From assembly GCA_036794395.1 (NCBI GenBank), contig DAIRGS010000047.1:1-33409 (forward strand): a stretch of 33,409 bases of DNA. Direction: 5' to 3'. The notes below the pieces were generated by a model. That model was not told where the DNA came from. It did no database searches and was given only the letters and a program-made list of their open reading frames with translations. The position numbers and the translations under genes were made by a program. Of this stretch, positions 8,701 to 16,476 are shown one piece after another. This DNA is from DASXMX01 sp036794395 (GTDB lineage: Bacteria > Planctomycetota > Phycisphaerae > Tepidisphaerales > Tepidisphaeraceae). Each line of letters begins with the position of its first letter. Position 1 is the first letter of the stretch.

Positions 8701-11521
8701 GAAGCCGAACGGAATGATAAACGTAGCGACCCTTCTCGAACGTCAGTGAATTGTTCCAGTCTTCGCGATACAGCGTGCCGGTGAGGGTGGCATCGGATGG
8801 AAAGTTGTTCCCATCGGGTGTGACCATGGCGACATCGAATTGCGATTGCGCATCGGAGGGGCCATTCGCACCGCGACGGCGGATTCCTATGTATGCCGGG
8901 ACGACATCGACATGCCCCTGCGCCGTTGTCGTGACGGCCCGGCCGCTGGTTTCAATGACGGAGGCTGTCAGAGTCATTCGCCAGGGACCGGCAAAACTTG
9001 ATTTATTCCCCTCCTTCGGCACTGCGAGGTTGCTTGAGCGAAGCTTGCGCTTGCCCGCTCGCGGCTTCGGGATTTGCACGGGGTCGGATTGATCGTCCGA
9101 ATTGGATTGCAATAGGTCGGCAAGCCCGATCGAGAACTTGGCCGCGCCACGATCATCCAACGTCTCTTCGGGCAGCTCCAATCGATGGCCGATCGCCTTT
9201 TGGCCATCGAGGGTCGCGGTTTGCGCGGAATCGCCGAAACTCCAACCGTCCCATTGCTTTGGAGCAAATATTTCGGGATCGATCCGCGCGACAACCCGCG
9301 CGGGCCGGCCGGCGACGGGCTTGCCGAAAAGGTAATCGGCCTGCACGGCGAGGGCGGTGTTTGTCGTATCATTCATCGTAAGACGCTGCGACATGGCGGG
9401 AGCTGACCCATTTAACTTCAGACCGACCTGCATACGGGCCGGCATGAATTCTTCGACTTGAAAGCTCACTTCACCAAACGGTTTTCGGTCGGTTGATCCA
9501 CTGGGCAAGCCAAGCGTTGCCGTCCAGTGGCCGGTGGGAAGATCATCGGGCAGCTGGAGATCCATCGACACGGCCCCATCTGCGTCGATTGTTCCGGGGT
9601 AGTTCTTCCAATCGTGCAGATCGGGTCTTTGAAAACGCCAACTCACGGGGAATCGACCTGGCGTGGCGCCATCGACGCCGCGAACGATGGCGCGCAGGTG
9701 GACCGTTTCTCCCGGGCGATACACGCCTCGATCGGTGTAGGCAAAGGCCTCGAAACCGGATCGCAAATACGGCGCGCCACCGGTGTCGGCATCGCCGTAG
9801 GTTAATCGGCTGTTGTTGAGGTCGAGCCACGTCAACTCGCGCGCGGCAGCTTCTTTGCCATCACTACCGGCCTGGTCGGGTTGATCGGCCAGAATCACCC
9901 GGGGCTCCTCACCCTCGACGGCCGTCCCTAGCTTCACGGTGGCGAGCCCGTCATCGCCGGTGACGGCTTCGCCCAGGAATTGATTCTTGTTGGAGAACAG
10001 GCGCATCCGCACGCCCGCGACGGGAGTAGCGGTTCGTAAGGATGTTGCCCAGGCGGTTACTCCTGAGCGCGTGCGTTTTGCGGTCAGGCCAATGTCTGAC
10101 AAGGTTACGACCGCGACTGCGCGTCCATGATATTCTTCGTCGTCGTCAGAATTGTCGGAGGCCTGGGGCCGGGCGGGTTCGAGTGCGATGAGGTACACGC
10201 CATCACGTGGCGCATCCGCCGGGAGCAGTTCGTCCATCGAAATCCGCAAATCCTGCGTAATGTTCTTTCGTCGTAGCAGCTCAAACACTTTGCTGGCGAT
10301 CGGGCGGCTGTAGCCTTCAGCCCACTTTGAATAGCGGCCCGGATTGTTCCGCCAGGAAACCAAATTGTTGTCGTATATGCGATAGGCCAGCGCGCGGAGC
10401 GAAGTCGTATTGACGGCGTGCGCCATGAGTGCCCGATTGCCGCCCGAGCCCAGGTAGCCTTCTTCGTGTTCGAACCAATAAGAAGGAGAGACATCCGGGA
10501 CAAACACGCTGAGCGTGTCGGGTCGAGGACAGGCTGACGGAGCGACGCCCGCCGGGGCTTTGGCGATTTGGATGGAGTAGCGCGTGGCGGGTTGAAATGC
10601 GCCGTTCAACGTTACGCCGTCGTATCGCTGGCTAAGCGTGAAGGGAACCGCGGGACTTACTGATAGCAGCGGCTTGAGCGCGTTGAGGTCAACGTGATTG
10701 TTGAATTGAAGCGTTAAAGACGCATTGGAATGATCGGAGAAATAAGAATTTGCCCCGGTCGCGATCAGTTCTGATCCGATCGGCAAATTGCACTGATACG
10801 CGTCTGCCAATCCCAATGGTCCCGATCGACCGACCAGTCCGGGACTGACGCGTACCTGAAGGTATGCCTTCACGGTATCGGCTTTGGCCGTCGGCAGGGA
10901 ATCGGTCAGAAAGCGCGCTGTCCGCCCCACCGCTTCGCCATGGACGACCGCACCGATCGGTTTGCCGTCCTGGGTGGTCAGGGTAAGGTGGGCCAACACT
11001 TCGGCGGGGATGACTTCGTCGCTGAATTCGATCTCGACGACCACCCGATCGCGCTTATCCAATTCGGCTTGATGAACGGAAAGCACCTCCAGCCGCTGGG
11101 TCGTAACAGTTGAGACGAAGGCTTTGGCGAGCCCTAATCCATCGGGCGAATGCAGGCGCTCGGGCAATAGCGTCAGTTTAAAGGCCGATGCCTTGGGCAA
11201 AGGCGATTCGGGGGTAAACGTCAGGGTTCGCGGATTACCCCATTTCCAATGACCGGCCAGCTTTGGAGCAACGACTCCCGGGGCCACATCGTCTGGCGTA
11301 GGCGCTACATCGAGATTGAACGCCCACGTAAACGTCGGTCGTCCACGAACGGACGTGGCGTCACCGGGAGTGACATGCTGAACTTCGAGGAGGTTTCGTG
11401 GCCCGTGCGAATAACGAGCATATGCGATCCACACTCCGACGTTTGCAACGGCGAAGCACAGGATCGTCACCCAAAACCGCCGGCTTCCTGCCGCGGTAGA
11501 TTGCGGGACATTGATAGACAC
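5720..11521 (-). CDS. Bacterial alpha-2-macroglobulin (YfhM-type) with thioester motif
   Basis: A 1933-residue protease trap expected in the periplasm. It has one N-terminal hydrophobic segment (about residues 15-35) with no lipobox, so it appears anchored by an uncleaved helix rather than by lipid as in E. coli YfhM. Macroglobulin domains follow: an MG2-type signature DRGVYRPGETVHLRA near residue 600, the A2M domain around 1240 (DETGIARAEFNVPQFTGALR), and the thioester domain with PYGCLEQ, Cys1462 and Gln1465 forming the thioester, then QTANGGLSMWPG. A C-terminal Ig-like domain (LLPAGFEIENPRL) ends the protein. It is longer than the roughly 1650 residues of E. coli YfhM. The GTG at 11519-11521 has GGAGG six bases upstream. 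pbpC follows on the same strand, consistent with the proposed joint role: the trap inhibits incoming proteases at envelope breaches that PBP1C repairs. Confidence 0.95.
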   Translation of the reverse strand: MSINVPQSTAAGSRRFWVTILCFAVANVGVWIAYARYSHGPRNLLEVQHVTPGDATSVRGRPTFTWAFNLDVAPTPDDVAPGVVAPKLAGHWKWGNPRTLTFTPESPLPKASAFKLTLLPERLHSPDGLGLAKAFVSTVTTQRLEVLSVHQAELDKRDRVVVEIEFSDEVIPAEVLAHLTLTTQDGKPIGAVVHGEAVGRTARFLTDSLPTAKADTVKAYLQVRVSPGLVGRSGPLGLADAYQCNLPIGSELIATGANSYFSDHSNASLTLQFNNHVDLNALKPLLSVSPAVPFTLSQRYDGVTLNGAFQPATRYSIQIAKAPAGVAPSACPRPDTLSVFVPDVSPSYWFEHEEGYLGSGGNRALMAHAVNTTSLRALAYRIYDNNLVSWRNNPGRYSKWAEGYSRPIASKVFELLRRKNITQDLRISMDELLPADAPRDGVYLIALEPARPQASDNSDDDEEYHGRAVAVVTLSDIGLTAKRTRSGVTAWATSLRTATPVAGVRMRLFSNKNQFLGEAVTGDDGLATVKLGTAVEGEEPRVILADQPDQAGSDGKEAAARELTWLDLNNSRLTYGDADTGGAPYLRSGFEAFAYTDRGVYRPGETVHLRAIVRGVDGATPGRFPVSWRFQRPDLHDWKNYPGTIDADGAVSMDLQLPDDLPTGHWTATLGLPSGSTDRKPFGEVSFQVEEFMPARMQVGLKLNGSAPAMSQRLTMNDTTNTALAVQADYLFGKPVAGRPARVVARIDPEIFAPKQWDGWSFGDSAQTATLDGQKAIGHRLELPEETLDDRGAAKFSIGLADLLQSNSDDQSDPVQIPKPRAGKRKLRSSNLAVPKEGNKSSFAGPWRMTLTASVIETSGRAVTTTAQGHVDVVPAYIGIRRRGANGPSDAQSQFDVAMVTPDGNNFPSDATLTGTLYREDWNNSLTFEKGRYVYHSVRLLEPVAQNLNLTIHGEKSVLTIPSPGAGAYVLKLNDRKSSAMTSFSFFAGDGAWDDNVSRENPERLELIVQKTSTRGEVVRSLRAFDLRGTINALRSAFNPETSRFRPGDSAQVIVRSPFAGRLLLTVETDDVITRRVIEMSASQIAVPLDISSACRPNAYVSATVVRAVDPNAQWRTHRAFGVARVAIDNDDRKLNIQIDSPKAIRPTTSLGAQIHVTDASGAPVANAAVTVAAVDEGICALTGFKTPDPSAFFARDRALGVELADLFGQLMPEVAKPDKVSAIGGDKDAYDPRHASPVSARRVKPVALMSAVLHTDETGIARAEFNVPQFTGALRLMAVGSSVAASGSGTAQTLVRSPLLVQSSWPRFAAPGDTFRVPLVVFNNSDLGGKAVISLHVDQGAIRFANGRDIELPTVELKPNGQISRLIDVTAQPEIGVSRITLTARLGDETYSEVVELPIRPPSPEITVGGYAIATPEKIIDISLPDGMLKGTERSRIKVTPFPTLELPQGLDYLEHYPYGCLEQTTSALFPLVYLGDIGQQIAPGVFEPERIATKVEAGMTRLIGMQTANGGLSMWPGYRDAWPWGSVYAAHFVVEAENAGFSAPPEFRKQLLAYVRNTLNQSSDNPEVLDVQAYACYVLALAGAPERAVMNRLNAVLRGANASADEARFHLSSAWLASGRRDLAEGLLPQALPKFGEARLLTGSLGSPVRERAVLVNTLLAAQPDHPALPALVQQLADSGTRHEWRSTQDTAFAVLALGKYLRQARTTKTYGSIELLGDGQTLSSATGPAALDWDATHSSANLSLRVTGEPNSKAYVSWLTTGVPLVPPKPADHGMNVRRRLLNEEGKPLAPGAPIRSGDLIQIELSISSPTALSNVVIEDLLPAGFEIENPRLITSVPGVDQKDEAGANAFRDARLEMHDDRLVVMGDLTRPGSGTYIYAARAVTPGSFVLPPVRGECMYDIGINSISESARIEVLHVSSTGLANVEQGN

Positions 11522-11653
11522 GCTACTCCTCCATGAGTAGGGCGAATTGTGAGAGCGAAGCTTACCGCAGGTTTTTGCCTATGCAATGCCGACCGGAAAC
11601 CGAACTTGCAAAGGAAATCGCAACCGCGTGGAACAGGCTTTTTGCGTGCCCGC

Positions 11654-12604
11654 TTAACTCCCGAAAGCCGCGGTCAGGTGAAGTGAATCATCTACCCTGA
11701 CCGCCACATCCCGAAGCTGCAACTTGCCTGCCGGAAATCCAACCAGCGGGCGAGTCTCGTTGTTATGCTTGACCAGGGCCGGGCGAAGCAGGCCGACAAT
11801 GAGCGGCCCGAGGGCGTCGTCGCCGTCGATTGATATGCCAGTGATCTTGGCGTTCATGCCATCGTCCACATTCACATGCGCCTTGAACAACATGCCCGCC
11901 GGGATAAAACCAACCAACGTCGCGACGTGAAGCGAAACCTGAAGGGAGCGCGGCGTTTCGGCGACGATCTTGAGGTGCATGCTTTCGACGGTCACGCCAT
12001 AGTTCACAGCCACGTCGCGGGCATTGTGAAGCATGAGCGCCTCGGCGTCGGCGACGCTGACGTCGAAGGCTAGATTCCCAGACGCGGCGTCCTGCAGCAT
12101 CGCCACCGGCCGACCCACGCGATCGCGCTCGAGGACCAGCTGTGCGCTGTTGGCGTTGAGATTCATGTGAATGCGCGCCTTGCGGACCAGAAGAGGCTCG
12201 CCTCGAATCTCGAGTTTTCCGATTTGGAGTTCGCGCTCAATGACGTTGTTTAGTTTGATGCGATCTTTTTTGTCGGTGATTTTGAGCTGTCCGTCAGAAA
12301 GATTTACTTTGAGCGCGCCAATGGAAGGAAACCCGGGTTGCTCCATCGAGATAACGGCGGCGGGATCGGGGAAGCGGATTGCCTGGCTCCAGCCGCGTTG
12401 GAGTGCATCGGAAAGCTCATCGGAAGTTTGAGGCATGGGGCCGGTGCCGAGGCGGAACAGGCAGACGGATTTGGCTTCGAACCACGGGTTATTATCTCGA
12501 GCGACGGGCTTGGGGCTCGCACTCATGTTGCCCAGCAGCAGCGCACCTGCGGCAATCATCGACAGACCGTACATCGGCCGTTTCAACACACCTGACATGT
12601 ACAT
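11654..12604 (-). CDS. Secreted protein of unknown function, possibly lipid-binding
   Basis: A 316-residue protein with a signal peptide (basic MYMSGVLKRPMYGL, hydrophobic SMIAAGALLLG, small residues MSASP). The mature part is beta-rich with amphipathic strands and almost no cysteine. A central segment (VIERELQIGKLEIRGEPLLVRKARIHM) and the end (GFPAGKLQLRDVAVRVDDSLHLTAAF) loosely recall DUF2993/LmeA-type TULIP-like lipid-binding proteins, in which a set of antiparallel strands ends in a similar short motif; this resemblance is weak and by eye. The ATG at 12602-12604 has GGGAG at about seven bases. The gene is 132 bases upstream of A2M on the same strand, so an envelope role shared with A2M and PBP1C is possible, but there is no direct evidence. 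Confidence 0.65.
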   Translation of the reverse strand: MYMSGVLKRPMYGLSMIAAGALLLGNMSASPKPVARDNNPWFEAKSVCLFRLGTGPMPQTSDELSDALQRGWSQAIRFPDPAAVISMEQPGFPSIGALKVNLSDGQLKITDKKDRIKLNNVIERELQIGKLEIRGEPLLVRKARIHMNLNANSAQLVLERDRVGRPVAMLQDAASGNLAFDVSVADAEALMLHNARDVAVNYGVTVESMHLKIVAETPRSLQVSLHVATLVGFIPAGMLFKAHVNVDDGMNAKITGISIDGDDALGPLIVGLLRPALVKHNNETRPLVGFPAGKLQLRDVAVRVDDSLHLTAAFGS

Positions 12605-12771
12605 CGCGTCACTCCCTCGAATGTCTCATCGAGCACGGACTTGAATCGGCAATCATCGCCTCGAAGCAGGCGGATTACCACAATCAGTAAGAAACCCTCA
12701 AACTCCAAACGTTTGTAACCGGGCTAAGGTTCGCCGGGCGTGAAGCGTTCGCCCCAGCGTGTATCGCCTTC

Positions 12772-12777
12772 TATACT
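12772..12777 (+). promoter_or_regulatory. Possible -10 box for the MFS gene
   Basis: TATACT lies nine bases before the ATG at 12786. If used, transcription would start almost at the start codon, giving a leaderless or near-leaderless mRNA. This would fit the absence of a Shine-Dalgarno upstream of the gene. No good -35 hexamer is visible at 16-18 bp spacing, so support is weak. Confidence 0.25.
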
Positions 12778-12785
12778 CGCCACAT

Positions 12786-14063
12786 ATGAATGACCTCGCT
12801 CCAGCGCCCCGCAGCCGCCTGACGCTGTTCCTGGGCATTCTGCTGCACATGTTTACCCACGCTTACGGGGCAATGCTGGTTCCGCTTTACCTGCTCATTC
12901 AGACGGATATGCATCTTCGCGGCATCCAATACGCCGCCCTGATCGTCACGGTGTATGGCGTGACTTATTACGTTTTCAGCTACGGCGCAGGCATTCTTGC
13001 GGATCGATTTAATCGTCGAAACTTGCTCGGGTGGGGGTTGGTGGTCAACGCAACGGCAGTCATATTCATGGGATTATTCCGGCGATATGAAATGGTGCTG
13101 GCAATGTCTGTGATCGGTGGGTTGGCGGGCACGCTGTTTCATCCTGCGGCCAACGCGTTAATCCCCGCGCATTACCCCAGGTCGCCGGGGATGGTGATCG
13201 GGATTCTTGGCATTGGCTCGGGCCTGGGGTTTTTCATCGGCCCGCAATATGCGGGGTGGAGCGCTGTACATGGTTTTTGGCACGCATCGACAATCGGCAG
13301 TTGGCAGCGCCCCTGTATCGAACTCGGAATTCTCGGCATTTTTTGCGGTATAGCATTCCTGATCTTTGCCCGCGAAGCCCCCGGCGCGCATGGCCCGCGC
13401 ACCCGGCCGCACGCACTCAGTTGGCCCATGCGATGGAACGTGCTGGCAATCGCGGCGACGCTCGGCTGCCGGGATTTCGCGGGTGTCGCCTCCATTTCGC
13501 TGACAAGCATCTATCTGCTGCGCGCCCAGGGGCGCGATGCGGCTTCGGCGGGATTGGCCGTAGGCGCGATGATGTTGATTGGCGTTGTCGTCAACCCGCT
13601 GGCGGTGTGGATCAGCCCAGGCCGAAAACGACTTCCATTTTTGGCACTCTCGCTGGTGGCCGCGGGATTGGTCGTCTGCACGGTGCCCTGGTTTTCGGCG
13701 AAATACACGATGGCGATTCTGTGCGTGTTTCAGGCGTGCCATTTGGGAAGCTATTCGATGAGCGACGCGGCTGTTTTTGAACGCGTTGAGCCATCGACGC
13801 GCGGGCGGGTAACCGGGTTGTTTCTTAATGTGGCGGGTACCGCCGCGAGCACGAGCCCGTGGGTCATGGGGTTTTGGACCGATCATTTTGGGGATCGGGC
13901 CGCAATTCAACGTTCGTATTATGCGCCGTTTATTGCTCTGGGCGCCATGATGGTCTTTGCATCTGTTTCCGTGTTCCTCATCAGCCGGCTTGGGAGTCCA
14001 CGCGTTGGAGAAGTGAGTGCAATTTCGGAAATTGAGCCAGCCATGATGGAAGTGGCAATGTAG
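12786..14063 (+). CDS. Major facilitator superfamily transporter
   Basis: A 425-residue polytopic membrane protein with about 12 hydrophobic segments. The signature between TM2 and TM3 is ADRFNRRNLLG (MFS motif A, D-R-x-x-R-R). The first half has long Gly-rich helices (GGLAGTLFHPAANALIP, GILGIGSGLGFFIGP) and a central basic loop (GAHGPRTRPHALSW) separates the two six-helix halves. The second half repeats the pattern with FNVAG-like glycine spacing in TM10-11. The HPAANALIP segment resembles the Fsr-like/efflux branch, but substrate cannot be read from sequence. I choose the ATG at 12786; a GTG at 12759 in frame would add nine residues, and neither has a clear Shine-Dalgarno. It is the only plus-strand gene in the first 25 kb, divergent from the secreted protein gene and convergent (26-base gap) with the next gene. 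Confidence 0.9.
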   Translation: MNDLAPAPRSRLTLFLGILLHMFTHAYGAMLVPLYLLIQTDMHLRGIQYAALIVTVYGVTYYVFSYGAGILADRFNRRNLLGWGLVVNATAVIFMGLFRRYEMVLAMSVIGGLAGTLFHPAANALIPAHYPRSPGMVIGILGIGSGLGFFIGPQYAGWSAVHGFWHASTIGSWQRPCIELGILGIFCGIAFLIFAREAPGAHGPRTRPHALSWPMRWNVLAIAATLGCRDFAGVASISLTSIYLLRAQGRDAASAGLAVGAMMLIGVVVNPLAVWISPGRKRLPFLALSLVAAGLVVCTVPWFSAKYTMAILCVFQACHLGSYSMSDAAVFERVEPSTRGRVTGLFLNVAGTAASTSPWVMGFWTDHFGDRAAIQRSYYAPFIALGAMMVFASVSVFLISRLGSPRVGEVSAISEIEPAMMEVAM

Positions 14064-14089
14064 TCGCCCCGAAGACTTGAAATCCAATC

Positions 14090-14782
14090 CTAATGGCTCT
14101 GGGTCTTCCTCGGCCGATTCATGAATTCGATCCGATCATCATCCCGAAGCCATCCATCGATCGTGTTTTCGATTCCACCGGCCACGTAGTTAATTGAGAA
14201 ATGTGACGCGTCAATTGAATCCGGTTGCCCGGCGTAAATGCTGATCTTCATTGGGTGCGCCGAGTCGCCGGGCACGTAATCGATCACGTACATGCCGGAG
14301 TCCGGAACTTCCTCGGGATTTCTAAATATTGAACCGGGACGAATAACGATCGGAATAAATTTTGCCCCGAACGTGGTAGCTTCCGCTTCGATCACAACCA
14401 CTCTCGGTTCGCCTTTGCTATTCGTACGCTCGTGCATAAAAAGTGTCGCAAAGCGTCTGCGCCCAGGGGACACAGCTTGATTGAAGCGCTCCCAGACGGG
14501 CACCACGACAAATGAGCCGCTCACCCCGTTGGAATTCGGTCCATTCGACGATGAAGTCGCGTCCAGAACCACCTGATCCGAGGGCGCGGTATAAGCGGAT
14601 GCCTTTCGCTGCCAGTACAACATTTGCACTTGGCGCCAGCCCATCGGGACGCCCTTCCACCCCGCCGGCACGACCCCAAGCACCACGGCAATACCAATGA
14701 CCCACCGTGTTATTCGACGTCGCCTCGCCCCCGGTATCACGGGCGCGTATTGGATTTGAGGTACGTCCATGTGCACTCGCAT
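14090..14782 (-). CDS. Single-pass membrane protein of unknown function
   Basis: A 230-residue protein with a basic N-terminus (GARRRRITR) followed by one hydrophobic helix (about residues 27-45), then a soluble domain likely outside the inner membrane. The soluble part is beta-rich with no cysteine and has segments such as VVVIEAEATTFGAKFIPIVIRPGS. No known motif was recognised. Starts are crowded: GTG at 14785, ATG at 14782 and ATG at 14770 are in frame, all with poor ribosome binding sites; I use the ATG at 14782. It is convergent with the MFS gene and preceded upstream by the large repeat cluster at 14810-15045. Confidence 0.6.
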   Translation of the reverse strand: MRVHMDVPQIQYAPVIPGARRRRITRWVIGIAVVLGVVPAGWKGVPMGWRQVQMLYWQRKASAYTAPSDQVVLDATSSSNGPNSNGVSGSFVVVPVWERFNQAVSPGRRRFATLFMHERTNSKGEPRVVVIEAEATTFGAKFIPIVIRPGSIFRNPEEVPDSGMYVIDYVPGDSAHPMKISIYAGQPDSIDASHFSINYVAGGIENTIDGWLRDDDRIEFMNRPRKTQSH

Positions 14783-14809
14783 CACTGAAAGTGGCGTTGA
14801 AGCGAATCA

Positions 14810-15045
14810 GGGAGTGTGAGCCTCCGGCCGAGCGACCCTGCAGGGCAACCCACAGGCTCAGCCGAGCCTCGCACCATTGCTTCCACGGTCTTAAAAAACC
14901 TAAAAGGCCCGTTTCGCCGCGACTCGAAGAGGAGCGATTTTTCTGCCGCCGTGCGAAAAATCGCTCCTCTTCGAGTCGCGGCGAAACGATGCTTTCCCAC
15001 GATTTGTCCTGTTCGAGACCATTTAAGCAGTGGCCTCGCACTCCC
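14810..15045. repeat. Composite repeat element with nested hairpins
   Basis: The cluster is bounded by GGGAGTGTGAG (14810-14820) and CCTCGCACTCCC (15034-15045), which are near-perfect inverted copies of each other and of the arms at 3088-3157. Within it, an imperfect hairpin pairs 14810-14833 with 14855-14874 (GGCTCAGCCGAGCCTCGCAC). The perfect 33-bp-arm hairpin at 14911-14987 sits in the middle. It fills the space between hisS and the membrane protein gene and looks like several insertions of miniature palindromic elements, one inside another. Confidence 0.65.
14911..14987. repeat. Perfect hairpin, 33-bp arms, 11-nt loop
   Basis: The arm 14911-14943 (GTTTCGCCGCGACTCGAAGA...) is the exact reverse complement of 14955-14987, with loop TGCCGCCGTGC. 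There is not one mismatch in 33 bp, which suggests recent insertion or active maintenance. It lies downstream of hisS on the minus strand and could terminate that transcript, but its length exceeds ordinary intrinsic terminators and no U-tract follows. Confidence 0.85.
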
Positions 15046-15063
15046 AGGCCCATGTTGACGCAA

Positions 15064-16323
15064 TCAACGGCGCAATCGCTCCGCAACCTGCTCGCGGGGC
15101 ACCGTCTCCTGCCGCCCAGTGCTCAAATCCTTCACAACGACCGTCCCCGCCGCAAGCTCGGTTTCTCCGGTGGTGAGGCAGAACGCCGCCTTTTCGCGAT
15201 CAGCGACTTTAAATTGTGATTTCACCGAACGATCCCCCGGATCCATGTCGCACACGAACCCCGCGCGTCGAAGCTCGAGCATTAAGTTCCAGTTAGCTTC
15301 CTTGGCGGCAGGCCCATGGGACACGAGCCAGATCAGGTTGTTTGCACGACCTTTCAGGTCCACTTTCTGTCTTTCGAGCGCCAGTAGCAGGCGTTCGATC
15401 CCGCTTCCAAATCCTACGCCCGGCGTGGGTCGACCGCCGAGTTGTTCGACGAGGTTATCGTAGCGTCCCCCGCCACCGATCGCGTTCTGCGCGCCGAGTC
15501 CGCCAGCCGTCACTTCCCATAACGTATCGGTGTAATAATCGAACCCGCGCACGAGTGAGCCGTCTACCTGGAACAACACGCCCGCGGCCGTTAGCAATTT
15601 GCGAACCTGTTCGATGTGCTTCTGGCTTTTGTCGGACAGGTACTCGTGAACCGGGGGAGCGCCGTTCGAAGCTTCGGCATCGCGAGGGTCCTTGCTGTCG
15701 AGGATGCGAAGCGGATTGGCTTCCAGACGTCGCTGCGAGTCCTCGCTGAGTTCAGCCTTCTTTGGCGACAAGAACGTCACCAGCGCATCCCGATATCGCT
15801 GTTTGCTCTCCCGATCGCCGAGGCTGTTGATCCGCAGTGCCAGATCCTTTACGCCGCACCGGGCATAAAAATCCATCTGAAGCAGAATGCACTCCACATC
15901 CTGTTCCGGTTCGGCGGCGCCGAAGGCTTCGGCGCCGAATTGGTGGTGCTGCCGGTACCGGCCCGCAGCCGGGCGCTCGTATCGGAAATTCGGTCCGAGA
16001 TAGAAAACCTTGATCCGCGACCCTTCCTGCGAAATTAACCCGCCTTCAATCACCGCCCGAACAACTCCTGCGGTACCCTCCGGGCGCAGCGTCACCGATC
16101 GCCCTCCGCGATCCTCAAACGTATACATCTCCTTGTTTACAACGTCCGTTGTTTCACCAACGCCACGGTGAAACAGTTCAGTGTGCTCGAAAATCGGAGT
16201 GCGAATCTCAGAGAAGTGATAAACTGCGGCAACTTCGCGGGCGAGGCCCTCGACGACCTGCCACTTCCATGTGTCGGAAGGCAGGATATCCATGACGCCA
16301 CGAGGAGCCGCAATCTTCGACAT
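15064..16323 (-). CDS. hisS: Histidine--tRNA ligase
   Basis: Charges tRNA-His with histidine in the cytoplasm (class II aminoacyl-tRNA synthetase). Of 419 residues, the N-terminal catalytic core shows LRPEGTA (79-85), motif 2 FRYERPAAGRYRQHHQFG (113-130), the histidine-specific segment LVRGFDYYTDT (about 257-267) and motif 3 GFGSGIERLLLALE (304-317). The C-terminal anticodon-binding domain follows. I choose the ATG at 16321-16323 rather than the TTG five codons upstream, as APRGVMDILP begins soon after it as in other HisRS proteins. It lies 150 bases downstream of trigger factor on the same strand, across a spacer holding repeats and the assembly gap. Confidence 0.97.
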   Translation of the reverse strand: MSKIAAPRGVMDILPSDTWKWQVVEGLAREVAAVYHFSEIRTPIFEHTELFHRGVGETTDVVNKEMYTFEDRGGRSVTLRPEGTAGVVRAVIEGGLISQEGSRIKVFYLGPNFRYERPAAGRYRQHHQFGAEAFGAAEPEQDVECILLQMDFYARCGVKDLALRINSLGDRESKQRYRDALVTFLSPKKAELSEDSQRRLEANPLRILDSKDPRDAEASNGAPPVHEYLSDKSQKHIEQVRKLLTAAGVLFQVDGSLVRGFDYYTDTLWEVTAGGLGAQNAIGGGGRYDNLVEQLGGRPTPGVGFGSGIERLLLALERQKVDLKGRANNLIWLVSHGPAAKEANWNLMLELRRAGFVCDMDPGDRSVKSQFKVADREKAAFCLTTGETELAAGTVVVKDLSTGRQETVPREQVAERLRR

Positions 16324-16352
16324 GACTTCACCGGCCAAGCGCCTTCCGGTCC

Positions 16353-16371
16353 CCTCTCCCTCCGGGAGAGG
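16353..16371. repeat. Short GC-rich inverted repeat beside the assembly gap
   Basis: CCTCTCCC (16353-16360), TCC, GGGAGAGG (16364-16371) form a perfect 8-bp stem followed by GGATAGGGTGAGGG. The reading frame LSLRERDRVRA is one I recall from dispersed repeats in many bacterial genomes. On the other side of the gap lies GCCCGC-TC-GCGGGC (16404-16417). These structures probably caused the gap. Confidence 0.55.
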
Positions 16372-16386
16372 GATAGGGTGAGGGCA

Positions 16387-16396
16387 NNNNNNNNNN
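16387..16396. other. Assembly gap of ten N
   Basis: Ten undetermined bases in the spacer between tig and hisS. Ten is a conventional placeholder, so the true length is unknown. The gap does not interrupt either gene. Confidence 0.98.
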
Positions 16397-16476
16397 CACC
16401 CCAGCCCGCTCGCGGGCAGTCGCTAATTCCGCTCACTTCTCCCGGACGGAGAGGGGGCAATCTCTGTGAAGATCGT

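Noticed and set aside
13158..14087. Minus-strand frame of 309 codons across the MFS gene
   Set aside because: The plus-strand frame has consistent transmembrane pattern and MFS motif A; the minus frame is Arg/His/Pro-rich shadow sequence.
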